Shown in pieces: positions 9,653 through 17,330 of a DNA stretch of 64,000 nucleotides. Under the pieces are notes generated by a model. It was given only the letters and a program-made list of their open reading frames with translations. It searched no databases and was not told where the DNA came from. Location of the stretch: assembly GCA_016741995.1 (NCBI GenBank), contig JACVCO010000016.1, forward strand, positions 1-64,000, given 5' to 3'. A program made the position numbers and the translations under genes. Position 1 is the stretch's first letter. Every line of letters starts with the position of its first letter. Source of the stretch: Hydrogenophaga sp. GTDB taxonomy: Bacteria; Pseudomonadota; Gammaproteobacteria; Burkholderiales; Burkholderiaceae_C.

Positions 9653-10339
9653 TCATACGGCACCGGCCAGCCACGCGTCCGCCAGCAGCAGCACCTCGCG
9701 CAGTTGGGCGCGGCCACCACCGGCGTCCGCCGGCGCGTCGATCGCGATCTTGAGCAGTTCGGCGCAACGCCACTGCCCCAGGGTCACGCCGGCACTGTGC
9801 AGGCGGCGCAAGGACGACAGGCGCTGCCCTTCGCTCTCGAGCGCGTCGATCCCGTCGAGCAGGGTGGTGGCATCGGCGTGCCAGCGCCGGGTCATCTGCA
9901 CCAACTGGTCCTGCGTGACGCCCAGGCGCTGACGCACCCGGGCCGCGGGCTCGACCTGGCGCGATCGGCCGTCGCGCCGCACCCGCTCGATGGTCGGCAG
10001 CACCGCATTCGGCGCATAGGGTTTGACGATGAAGCCCGAGGCCCCGGCCGACACGGCGCGCGTGACCGATTCGCGATCGGCCGCCGAAGACATCATGAGG
10101 AACGGAATGCCCGCCAGCAACGGGTCCTCCCGGGTGCGCTGCAGCAGGCCGATGCCGTCGAGCCGGGGCATGAAGAGATCGCAGCAGCACAACGCCGGGC
10201 GCAGGCCTTCCTGCAGCAGCGTCCAGGCCTGCTCGCCGTCCTCCACCTCCACCACCTCGGTGATGCCCGGCAGGCGGTTCAGCAGCGCCGCCAGCGGCAA
10301 GCGCGAGATCTCGTCGTCATCGACCAGCAAGGCCTTCAT
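9653..10339 (-). CDS. Response regulator with receiver domain and unclassified C-terminal helical region
   Basis: The N-terminal 120 residues form a receiver domain: acidic cluster DDDE at residues 7-10, the phosphoacceptor Asp in CCDLFMPRLDG, the conserved Ser in LMMSSAADRE, and the switch Lys in FIVKPYAP. The remaining 105 or so residues are helical (VQMTRRWHADATTLLDGIDA, then SLRRLHSAGVTLGQWRCAEL). They match no DNA-binding, GGDEF, EAL or HD-GYP output motif I know. The phosphorylation output may therefore be a protein contact. No histidine kinase gene is nearby. The start at MKALLVDDDE fits the receiver fold. It is divergent from the LysR gene. Confidence 0.85.
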   Translation of the reverse strand: MKALLVDDDEISRLPLAALLNRLPGITEVVEVEDGEQAWTLLQEGLRPALCCCDLFMPRLDGIGLLQRTREDPLLAGIPFLMMSSAADRESVTRAVSAGASGFIVKPYAPNAVLPTIERVRRDGRSRQVEPAARVRQRLGVTQDQLVQMTRRWHADATTLLDGIDALESEGQRLSSLRRLHSAGVTLGQWRCAELLKIAIDAPADAGGGRAQLREVLLLADAWLAGAV

Positions 10340-10541
10340 CGTCGTACTCCAGGTCGGTTCGGGCCGGCGGCCCCTCCCTGAGAGCCCATATCGGCCACAA
10401 CGGCCGCCGCCCGAGGGATATCCGCGCTTCGCGTGGCAACGGACAAGGTTTCCCCGCAAGGCCCTGCCGGGAGCCGCCCGCCGCCCGGAGCCAGCCCATG
10501 CCCCCGGGACAGGGCGCCGGCCAGGGTTAAGCTCTCCCCCC

Positions 10542-11477
10542 ATGGACCGATTGCATTCGATGCGCGCTTTCCAGAAGGTGGTGGACGAGGGCGGATTTGC
10601 CGCCGCGGCGCGCGCCATGGACCTTTCCCCCGCCGTGGTCACCCGCCTCGTGGCCGACCTCGAAGAGCACCTGGGTACCCGGCTGCTGCACCGCACGACG
10701 CGGCGCGTCGCCCTCACCGATGCCGGCGAGATCTATCTCGACCGCGTGCGCCAGATCCTGCTGGACCTCGAAGAGGCCAGCGCCCTGGTGAGCTCGCAGA
10801 CGCAGGAGCTGGCCGGGGTGCTGCGCATCCTGGCGCCGCCGGTGCTGGCCACCCACGTGCTGGCGCCGATGGTGGCGGGCTTTCGCCTGACCTACCCCAA
10901 GATCCGGCTCGACATCGACGTCGAGTCGCACCGCGAGCCGCCGGTGGAGGACTACGACATCACCCTCATCGGCGCCGACGCCACCTTCGACGCCAACGTG
11001 ATCGCGCGCAAGGTGATCAGCACCGAAGGCATCCTGATCGCTTCGCCCGAGTACGTGGCGCGCCGCGGCCAGCCCGCCACACCCGAAGAGCTCGCGCAGC
11101 ACGACATCCTGCGCCTCAAGCCCTCGGCCGGGCGCTCGCGCAAATGGCGGCTGTTGAACGCCAACGAGAAGGACCGGGCGGTGGAGGTCGACGTGCAGCC
11201 CGTGCTCTGGGCCAACCACAACGACACGCTCATGCACGCGGCGCTCGACGGCGCGGGCATCACCGCCACCTCCGTCGAACTGGCCGCCCCGCTGCTGGCC
11301 GACGGCGACCTGGTGCGCGTGCTGAGCCCCTGGATCACCAACCGCCTCACAATGTACGCCGCCCTGCCCAGCCGCAAGTTCGTGCCGCGGCGCACGCAGG
11401 TGTTTCTCGACCACCTCACCCAACAGACGCGCACACGCGTCGACCAGGCCCTGGCCACGTGCGCGGCCTGCGGCTGA
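10542..11477 (+). CDS. LysR family transcriptional regulator
   Basis: A 311-residue LysR-type regulator. The winged helix-turn-helix occupies residues 1-60 (SMRAFQKVVDEGGFAAAARA, LSPAVVTRLVADLEEHLGTR, LLHRTTRRVALTDAG). An effector-binding domain follows (LRILAPPVLATHVLAPMVAG and later). The N-terminus MDRLHSMRAFQKV is the usual start of the family. The gene is followed after 11 bases by an SDR gene on the same strand, so the two are probably co-transcribed and the SDR may be a target. The 200-base gap to the divergent response regulator should hold its promoter; I see no clear palindrome there. Confidence 0.9.
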   Translation: MDRLHSMRAFQKVVDEGGFAAAARAMDLSPAVVTRLVADLEEHLGTRLLHRTTRRVALTDAGEIYLDRVRQILLDLEEASALVSSQTQELAGVLRILAPPVLATHVLAPMVAGFRLTYPKIRLDIDVESHREPPVEDYDITLIGADATFDANVIARKVISTEGILIASPEYVARRGQPATPEELAQHDILRLKPSAGRSRKWRLLNANEKDRAVEVDVQPVLWANHNDTLMHAALDGAGITATSVELAAPLLADGDLVRVLSPWITNRLTMYAALPSRKFVPRRTQVFLDHLTQQTRTRVDQALATCAACG

Positions 11478-11488
11478 CGGAGACAAGC

Positions 11489-12271
11489 ATGCCCGACACC
11501 AACCCCGTTCATTTCGGCCACCAGGGCCGCGTCGTCGTCGTCACCGGTGGCGCACAAGGCATCGGCGCGGCCTGCGCGCGGCGCTTCGCGCGCGAAGGCG
11601 CGCAGGTGGTGATCGCCGATGTCTCGCGCGATGCCGGTGAGGCCACCGCGCGCGAGACCGGTGGCCGCTTCATCGCCTGCGACGTGGGCGATAAGGCGCA
11701 GGTCGATGCACTGGTGGCACAAACGCTGGCGGCGCACGGCCGCATCGACGTGCTCGTGAACAACGCCGGCATCTTCAAGGCCGCCGATTTCCTGGACATC
11801 ACCGAAGCCGATTTCGACGCCGTGCTGCGCGTCAACCTCAAAGGCTCTTTCCTGATGGCGCAGGCTGTGGCGCGCGCCATGGTGCAGGCCGGCACCCGCG
11901 GCGCCATCGTGCACATGAGCTCGGTCAACGGCGTCATGGCCATTCCCACCATCGCCAGCTACAACGTCAGCAAGGGCGGCATCAACCAGCTCACGCGCGT
12001 GATGGCGCTGTCCCTGGCCGACCACGGCATCCGCGTGAACGCCGTGGCGCCGGGCACCATCGCCACCGAACTCGCCGCCCAGGCCGTGCTCACCAGCGAC
12101 GACGCGCGCCGCAAGATCCTGGGCCGCACACCCATGAAACGCCTGGGCGAGCCCGAGGAAATCGCCGACGTGGTGGCCTGGCTCGCGAGCGACGCGGCCA
12201 GCTACGTCACGGGCGAGATCGTCACGGTGGACGGCGGGCGCATGGCACTGAACTACACCGTGCCGGTCTGA
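11489..12271 (+). CDS. SDR family oxidoreductase
   Basis: A short-chain dehydrogenase of 260 residues. It shows the NAD(P)-binding TGGAQGIG motif, NNAG, and the catalytic Ser and Tyr-Lys pair (MSSVNG, then SYNVSKGG). The conserved C-terminal part is VDGGRM. The sequence DVSRDAG after the second strand, with Asp at the cofactor-selecting position, hints at NAD rather than NADP. Substrates could be 3-hydroxyacyl, sugar-alcohol or glucose-type compounds; the family is too broad to say. A GGAG ribosome site lies seven bases before the ATG. It follows the LysR gene by 11 bases and is convergent with the MFS gene. Confidence 0.88.
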   Translation: MPDTNPVHFGHQGRVVVVTGGAQGIGAACARRFAREGAQVVIADVSRDAGEATARETGGRFIACDVGDKAQVDALVAQTLAAHGRIDVLVNNAGIFKAADFLDITEADFDAVLRVNLKGSFLMAQAVARAMVQAGTRGAIVHMSSVNGVMAIPTIASYNVSKGGINQLTRVMALSLADHGIRVNAVAPGTIATELAAQAVLTSDDARRKILGRTPMKRLGEPEEIADVVAWLASDAASYVTGEIVTVDGGRMALNYTVPV

Positions 12272-12274
12272 CGC

Positions 12275-13495
12275 TCACGCCGGCTGCACCCGCGGCGCGG
12301 GCCGCGCTTCGCGGATCGGCAGGTGGATGAGTGCCGCGCCCACGGCGAGCACGATGTCGATGTACCAGATCCAGTCGTAGCTGCCCGTGGCTTCGAACAC
12401 GCGCCCGCCGAGCCAGGCCCCCAGGAAACCACCGATCTGGTGCGCGAACATCACCGCGCCAAACAGCATGGCCAGGTTGCCCACACCGAAGAACTTGGCG
12501 ACCAGGCCCACCGTGGGCGGCACGGTGGACAGGAAGGTCACGCCCATGACGGCCGCGAACACCAGCAGCACCGCCTCGGTTTTGGGCGCGAGCAGGAACA
12601 CCAGCACCGCCAGGGCACGCGTGGCATAGACCAGCGACAGCAGCGACTTCATGCGCCAGCGGCCCACGGCCCAGCCCATGGCCAGGCTGCCCACGATGTT
12701 GAACAGGCCGATGATGCCCAGCGCCCACGCGCCCACCGGCGCGGGCAGGCCGCAGGCCGCCACCACACCCGGCAGGTGCGTGGCCAGGAAGGCCACGTGA
12801 AAACCGCACACGAAAAAGCCCGCAGACAGCATGAGGAAGCCCGGGTGGCGAATGGCCTTGCCCAGCGCCTCGCGGGCCGGCAAGGCCGGGGCTGCGGCCA
12901 CCCCACCCGGGGCCACCGGCCCGCCCCGCAGCACCAGCGCCGCCGGCAAGGCCAGCAGCACGATGAACGCGAGCGCCTGCAGCGCGCCAACCCATCCCAG
13001 GCTGACCGTGAGCGCGGCCGCCAGCGGCGCCATGAGGAACTGGCCGAACGAGCCGCCCGCATTCACCACGCCCGTGGCCAGGCCGCGCCGCTCGGCCGGT
13101 ATCAGCCGGCTGGTGGCCGCCATCAGCACCGACGGCCCGGCCATGCCGGCCCCGCCCGCGGCCAGAATGCCCAGCGCGAAGATCAGGCCCCAGGTGCTCG
13201 TCATGTAGGGCGTGAGGAATGTGCCCAACGCCACCAGGCTCACGCCCAGCACCAGCACACGGCCAGCGCCCACGCGGTCGGCAAAAGCACCCGCGAACGG
13301 CTGCGTCAGCCCCCACCAAAGCTGGCCGAACGCAAAGGCCAGGCTGATGCTGCCGACGCCCAGACCGGTGGCGGTGTTGATCGGCGAGAGGAAGACGCCC
13401 ATGGTCTGGCGCGTGCCCATGGTGAGCGCGAAGGTGCCCGCGGCGGCCAGCAGCACCAGCCACCACAGGCGCGCGCGGGGTTCATTCAAGGCCAT
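12275..13495 (-). CDS. MFS transporter
   Basis: A 406-residue major facilitator superfamily permease with about twelve hydrophobic segments. The MFS loop signature between TM2 and TM3 is visible as PFAGAFADRVGAGRVLVLG. Related proteins carry organic anions or drugs. The substrate is unknown, but it shares an operon with a MarR-type regulator: its ATG lies 14 bases inside the end of the marR-like gene. That points to export or uptake of an aromatic or toxic compound sensed by the regulator. This is inference from gene order. Confidence 0.88.
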   Translation of the reverse strand: MALNEPRARLWWLVLLAAAGTFALTMGTRQTMGVFLSPINTATGLGVGSISLAFAFGQLWWGLTQPFAGAFADRVGAGRVLVLGVSLVALGTFLTPYMTSTWGLIFALGILAAGGAGMAGPSVLMAATSRLIPAERRGLATGVVNAGGSFGQFLMAPLAAALTVSLGWVGALQALAFIVLLALPAALVLRGGPVAPGGVAAAPALPAREALGKAIRHPGFLMLSAGFFVCGFHVAFLATHLPGVVAACGLPAPVGAWALGIIGLFNIVGSLAMGWAVGRWRMKSLLSLVYATRALAVLVFLLAPKTEAVLLVFAAVMGVTFLSTVPPTVGLVAKFFGVGNLAMLFGAVMFAHQIGGFLGAWLGGRVFEATGSYDWIWYIDIVLAVGAALIHLPIREARPAPRVQPA

Positions 13496-13958
13496 GGTCG
13501 GCTCCGATGTCGTCGAGCAACAGAAGGGATTCGTCGATCAGCGCGTGGAGCGCCACCACGCGCTCCACGCCCAGGCGCTGGTTGATCGATTCCTGCGCCG
13601 CGCGCCAGCGGCGTTGTGCCTCGCTGCGCTTGGCCTGCCCCTCGGGCGTGGCCTGGATAAACCAGCTGCGCGCGTCGGGCCCGGGCGCCTGCTCCACCCA
13701 GCCCGCGTCGATCAGCGGGCGCAGGTTGCGGGACAGCGTGGACGCGCTCATGTGCATCTGCTGCGCGAGTTCCACCGCGCGGATGGGCCCGAGCTTGGTG
13801 ATGTACGACAGCAGCGAGTACTGCGTGATCTTCAGGCCCGTCTTGCCGACCTCGGCGTCGTAGTGCGCGCCAACCACGCGCACCAGCTGGCGCAGCTTGA
13901 GGTTGGTGCAACCCTGCGGCTTGACGGGGACGGTTGACGCGGTGGTGACAGGTGCCAT
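13482..13958 (-). CDS. MarR family transcriptional regulator
   Basis: A 158-residue winged helix regulator of the MarR group. The recognition region is AVELAQQMHMSASTLSRNLR followed by PLIDAGWVEQ and the wing sequence DARSWFIQATPEG. MarR proteins usually repress their own operon and release DNA when a phenolic or organic ligand binds. It overlaps the MFS gene by 14 bases and is divergent from the PaaI-type thioesterase, with a 52-base gap that carries a good promoter and a palindrome. The start at MAPVTTAS fits the promoter placement. Confidence 0.88.
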   Translation of the reverse strand: MAPVTTASTVPVKPQGCTNLKLRQLVRVVGAHYDAEVGKTGLKITQYSLLSYITKLGPIRAVELAQQMHMSASTLSRNLRPLIDAGWVEQAPGPDARSWFIQATPEGQAKRSEAQRRWRAAQESINQRLGVERVVALHALIDESLLLLDDIGADHGLE

Positions 13959-13965
13959 GGCGGCG

Positions 13966-13993
13966 ATTGTATCTACAATTGATGCATATGCAA
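13966..13993 (-). promoter_or_regulatory. Promoter of the marR-MFS operon with overlapping palindrome
   Basis: Read on the minus strand, TTGCAT (bases 13993-13988) and TACAAT (13971-13966) are spaced by 16 bases, close to the sigma-70 consensus, just before the marR-like start at 13958. The perfect 10-bp palindrome TGCATATGCA at 13983-13992 covers the -35 element. It lies between the marR-like gene and the divergent thioesterase gene, so it is a likely MarR operator controlling both directions. The binding itself is inferred. Confidence 0.6.
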
Positions 13994-14010
13994 CTTATAT
14001 GGAGCAACCA

Positions 14011-14541
14011 ATGAACGACACCCTGGAACAGTGGTTGGCCGAAGAAAAGGCCGTGCTGGAAGCGATGGCCAAAGGCCCCGGCGCTGGCGTGGCCCGGCCC
14101 GAGCAGATCGCGGGCAAGAGCGGCCTGGAGGTGATGCAGGCCATGCTGCGCGGCGAGCTGCCCTTCCCACCCATTGCGCCCACGCTGGATTTCACGCTCG
14201 TGAGCGTGGGCGACGGCACCGCCACCTTCCAGGGCACGCCGCTGGTACGCCACCTCAACCCCCTGGGCACCGTGCACGGCGGCTGGTTCGCCACCCTGCT
14301 CGACTCGGCCCTGGGCTGCGCGGTGCACACGAAGATGCCGCCGGGCCGCGGCTACACCACGGCCGAGCTGGGCGTGAACCTGGTGCGGGCGATCACGCCC
14401 AAGGTGCCGCGCGTGCGCGCCATCGGCCAGGTGATCCACGCCGGCCGCCAGCTCGCCACCGCCGAAGCGCGCCTGGTGGGCCCCGACGGCACGCTGTACG
14501 CCCATGCCACAACAACCTGCCTGGTCTTCGAGATGCGGTGA
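14011..14541 (+). CDS. PaaI family hotdog-fold thioesterase
   Basis: A 176-residue acyl-CoA thioesterase of the PaaI/hotdog group, which hydrolyses aryl- or acyl-CoA esters. The hallmark region [20 protein letters not shown] is visible, as is [20 protein letters not shown]. The ATG at 14011 was chosen because a GGAG ribosome site sits six bases upstream; an in-frame ATG at 13999 would lack one. It is divergent from the marR-like gene and shares its putative operator region, so both may respond to the same compound. It is followed after 11 bases by glyoxalase I. Confidence 0.85.
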   Translation: MNDTLEQWLAEEKAVLEAMAKGPGAGVARPEQIAGKSGLEVMQAMLRGELPFPPIAPTLDFTLVSVGDGTATFQGTPLVRHLNPLGTVHGGWFATLLDSALGCAVHTKMPPGRGYTTAELGVNLVRAITPKVPRVRAIGQVIHAGRQLATAEARLVGPDGTLYAHATTTCLVFEMR

Positions 14542-14552
14542 AAATCGCGCCC

Positions 14553-14966
14553 ATGCGAATCCTCCACACCATGCTGCGCGTGGGCAACCTGCAGCGCTCC
14601 GTCGACTTCTACACGAACGTGCTCGGCATGAAGCTGCTGCGCACCTCCGAAAACCCCGAGTACAAGTACTCGCTCGCCTTCCTGGGCTTCGAAAGCAACC
14701 CGGCGCAGGCCGAGATCGAGCTCACCTACAACTGGGGCGTGGAGCAGTACGAGATGGGCAGCGCCTATGGCCACATCGCGCTGGGCGTGGCCGACGCCTA
14801 CGCCGCCTGCGAGAAGATCAAGGCCGCGGGCGGCAACGTCACCCGCGAGGCCGGCCCGGTCAAGGGCGGCACCACGGTGATCGCCTTCGTCACGGACCCC
14901 GATGGCTACAGGATCGAGCTCATCCAGCGGGCCGACGACCACGCCAGCGGCCAGGGCCTGCGCTGA
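14553..14966 (+). CDS. gloA: Lactoylglutathione lyase (glyoxalase I)
   Basis: This enzyme converts the methylglyoxal-glutathione hemithioacetal into S-lactoylglutathione in the cytosol. The 137-residue sequence is very close to E. coli GlxI over its whole length: [61 protein letters not shown] and [15 protein letters not shown]. The four metal ligands of the nickel-type enzyme are present: His5, the Glu of IELTYN, the His of YGHIAL and the Glu of YRIELI. It is followed by a strong intrinsic terminator. Confidence 0.96.
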   Translation: MRILHTMLRVGNLQRSVDFYTNVLGMKLLRTSENPEYKYSLAFLGFESNPAQAEIELTYNWGVEQYEMGSAYGHIALGVADAYAACEKIKAAGGNVTREAGPVKGGTTVIAFVTDPDGYRIELIQRADDHASGQGLR

Positions 14967-14988
14967 TCACCACCGCACACCCAGCAAA

Positions 14989-15011
14989 AAGGCCCGGCAT
15001 GACCGGGCCTT
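14989..15011. terminator. Bidirectional intrinsic terminator after gloA
   Basis: The 9-bp arms AAGGCCCGG and CCGGGCCTT surround a 5-base loop, preceded by a run of A and followed by TTCT. The element sits between gloA and the convergent OmpA-like gene and can serve both. Confidence 0.75.
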
Positions 15012-15030
15012 CTGCATGGGGGCGGGTGGC

Positions 15031-15531
15031 TCAGCGAACGATCACCACCTCGACGCGGCGCGCTTCGGCGTTGGCGCCGGTGCCGGTGGTCACCTCGGGC
15101 TTCTTCAGCTCCAGGCTCGACTCGGCCACGCCCGCGCCGGTGAGCGCGTCGCGCACCGCGAAGGCGCGCTGCTTGGCCAGCTCGGCGTTGAAGGCCGGGT
15201 CGCCGGTGGCGTCGTGAAAGCCGGAGAGCGCCAGGCGGGCGCCGCCCTTGGCGGCGGTGATGGCTTCGGCCAGCGCGACCAGCGCGCCGGGCGCCAGATC
15301 GGCCTTGCCGGTGGCGAAGTAGAACTTCACCACGCCGTTCTCGACCACCACGCTCGCGTCGGTGGCCGAGATCACGACAGCGGCCGGGGCCGCTGCCGGG
15401 GCGGTGGCGGGTTTGTTGCCGCGGGCAGAAAACACGCCCAGGCCCAGCACCCCACCGACGATGAGCGTGATGAGGGCAATCAGCACGACCGCGACGACGC
15501 GTTGTTCGGGTTCGTTATCCTGTGTGGCCAT
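15031..15531 (-). CDS. OmpA-like domain protein with N-terminal membrane anchor
   Basis: A 166-residue protein with a short polar N-terminus, one hydrophobic segment at about residues 11-33, an Ala/Pro-rich spacer and a C-terminal OmpA-like domain. The domain is seen in VVKFYFATGKADLAPGALVA, LALSGFHDATGDPAFNAELA and RAFAVRDALTGAGV. OmpA-like domains bind peptidoglycan, so the protein should be anchored in the inner membrane with the domain in the periplasm. The usual TDxxG motif is replaced by SGFHDATGD. The start MATQDNEPEQ has AGGAG upstream. Its partner is unknown. Confidence 0.82.
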   Translation of the reverse strand: MATQDNEPEQRVVAVVLIALITLIVGGVLGLGVFSARGNKPATAPAAAPAAVVISATDASVVVENGVVKFYFATGKADLAPGALVALAEAITAAKGGARLALSGFHDATGDPAFNAELAKQRAFAVRDALTGAGVAESSLELKKPEVTTGTGANAEARRVEVVIVR

Positions 15532-15588
15532 GCGATGGACTCCTGAAATGTTCGTTTGTTGGCGAATCCGGCATTTTAGTGACCCGGC

Positions 15589-16191
15589 ATGAAACGCCTC
15601 ACCACCTGGAACCCGGCCGAGCGCGACGGCGCGGCCATGATGGCCGAGACCCTGGCCGAGTGGCGCGCCCACGGCCCGCGCCCTGACCTCTGGGTCTTCG
15701 CCTACGCCTCGCTCGTGTGGCGCCCCGAGTTCGAGGCCGCCGAGAGCCGGCCCGCGCGTGTGCACGGGTTTCACCGCTGCCTGCAGATGTGGAGCCGCGT
15801 CAACCGCGGCACGCCCGATTGCCCGGGCCTGGTGTTCGCGCTCATGGGCGGTGGCAGTTGCGACGGGTTGGCGTTGCGGGTGCCGCACGATCAGGTGGAG
15901 GCGCTGATGCCGCGCCTGTGGGCGCGCGAAATGCCCAACCCGGTGTACGACCCGAAGTGGCTGCGCGCGCGCACCCCGCAGGGCGAGGTGCGCGCCCTGG
16001 CCTTCACGCTCTCCCCCCGCAGCCCCAGCTACACCGGCGAACTGCCGCCCGAGCGCTACCGCGAGATCTTTTCGCGCTCCTGCGGGCGCTACGGCACCAC
16101 GCTCGACTACGCGCGCCAGACCTTCGCCGGCCTGAAGGCCCATGGCATCCACGACCACGCGCTGGAGAAACTGCTGCATCTGGCGGACTGA
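15589..16191 (+). CDS. ChaC-like gamma-glutamylcyclotransferase
   Basis: A 200-residue protein of the ChaC/gamma-glutamylcyclotransferase group, which splits glutathione to 5-oxoproline and Cys-Gly. The glycine loop usually written YGSL appears as FAYASLVW. The conserved [23 protein letters not shown] and [12 protein letters not shown] stretches follow. The Y-A-S-L variant occurs in bacterial members. It lies 17 bases before pdxH on the same strand, so they may be co-transcribed. Its gene is divergent from the OmpA-like gene. Confidence 0.85.
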   Translation: MKRLTTWNPAERDGAAMMAETLAEWRAHGPRPDLWVFAYASLVWRPEFEAAESRPARVHGFHRCLQMWSRVNRGTPDCPGLVFALMGGGSCDGLALRVPHDQVEALMPRLWAREMPNPVYDPKWLRARTPQGEVRALAFTLSPRSPSYTGELPPERYREIFSRSCGRYGTTLDYARQTFAGLKAHGIHDHALEKLLHLAD

Positions 16192-16208
16192 ACCTAGACT
16201 CGACTCCC

Positions 16209-16844
16209 ATGAACATCGCCGACCTGCGCAAGAGCTACGAAAAGGCCGAACTCAGCGAAGACGCGTCGCACGCCGACCCGCTGCGGCAGTTCGACCAATG
16301 GCTGAACGAAGCCATCGTGGCCCAGGTGCCCGAGCCCAACGCCATGACCCTGGCCACCGTGGGCTCCGATCTGCGCCCGAGCACCCGCGTGGTGCTCATC
16401 AAGGGCTGCGACGCGCGCGGCATCGTCTGGTACACGAACTACGAAAGCCGCAAGGGCCGCGAGCTGGCGGGCAACCCGTTCGCGGCGCTGCAGTTCCACT
16501 GGGTCGAGCTCGAACGCGTGGTGCGCATCGAAGGCCGTGTGGAAAAAACCAGCGACGAGGAAAGCGACGCCTACTTCCACAGCCGCCCGCTGGACAGCCG
16601 CATCGGCGCGTGGGCCAGCCCGCAGAGCGAGGTGATCGAGAGCCGCACGGTGCTCGTCACCAACGCCGCGAAGTACGGCGCGCAGTTCCTGCTCAAGCCG
16701 CCGCGCCCGCCGCACTGGGGCGGCTACCGGCTGGTGCCCGCCGAATGGCAGTTCTGGCAGGGCCGCAAGAGCCGGCTGCACGACCGGTTGCGGTACCGCC
16801 GCGAGGGCGACGACGCCTGGGTGCGCGAGCGGCTCGCGCCCTGA
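16209..16844 (+). CDS. pdxH: Pyridoxamine 5'-phosphate oxidase
   Basis: An FMN enzyme that oxidises pyridoxine or pyridoxamine 5'-phosphate to pyridoxal phosphate, the last step of vitamin B6 synthesis and salvage. The 211-residue length is normal. Recognisable blocks are [67 protein letters not shown] and the C-terminal signature [20 protein letters not shown]. It is convergent with folK, with only 12 bases between the stops. Confidence 0.96.
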   Translation: MNIADLRKSYEKAELSEDASHADPLRQFDQWLNEAIVAQVPEPNAMTLATVGSDLRPSTRVVLIKGCDARGIVWYTNYESRKGRELAGNPFAALQFHWVELERVVRIEGRVEKTSDEESDAYFHSRPLDSRIGAWASPQSEVIESRTVLVTNAAKYGAQFLLKPPRPPHWGGYRLVPAEWQFWQGRKSRLHDRLRYRREGDDAWVRERLAP

Positions 16845-16856
16845 GGCACCGCCGGC

Positions 16857-17330
16857 TCAGCCGGGCAGGCGTTCGATGCGCTGGTCGGCCACCGCCGCCA
16901 GCCAGCCAGTCGGCACCCGCGCGGGCACCAGCTCGGCCAGCGGCACCAGCACGAAGGCGCGCTCTCGCATGCGGGGGTGCGGCACGGTGAGCGTGGGTGA
17001 ATCGATGCGCGCCTCGCCGTACCAGACCAGATCGAGATCGAGCGTGCGGGGCGCGTTGCGGTAAGGCCGTTCGCGCCCGGCGTCGCGCTCGATGGCCTGC
17101 AGCGCCAGCAACAGCACCGGCGCGCTCAACACGGTGGCGATCTCGGCCACGGCGTTGATGAAATCGGGGCCCCGGGCCTGCACGGGTGCCGTGCGGTACA
17201 GCGATGAGGCGCGCAGCAGGCGCAGGCCGGGGGTGCTGGCCAGCCGATCGAACGCGCCGCGCACGGCGCTCACCGGGTCACCCAGGTTGGCCCCCAGGGC
17301 CACGTGGGCCGTGACTTCAGGGCGCTGCAT
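16857..17330 (-). CDS. folK: 2-amino-4-hydroxy-6-hydroxymethyldihydropteridine pyrophosphokinase
   Basis: HPPK transfers pyrophosphate from ATP to hydroxymethyldihydropterin in folate synthesis. The 157-residue sequence has the family features ALGANLGDP at the start, SSLYRTAPV, FINAVAEI and the signature RTLDLDLVWYG followed by PHPRMRERAFVLVPL. Its ATG lies 14 bases inside the end of pcnB, so the two genes are coupled. The pcnB-folK pair is conserved in many proteobacteria. Confidence 0.95.
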   Translation of the reverse strand: MQRPEVTAHVALGANLGDPVSAVRGAFDRLASTPGLRLLRASSLYRTAPVQARGPDFINAVAEIATVLSAPVLLLALQAIERDAGRERPYRNAPRTLDLDLVWYGEARIDSPTLTVPHPRMRERAFVLVPLAELVPARVPTGWLAAVADQRIERLPG

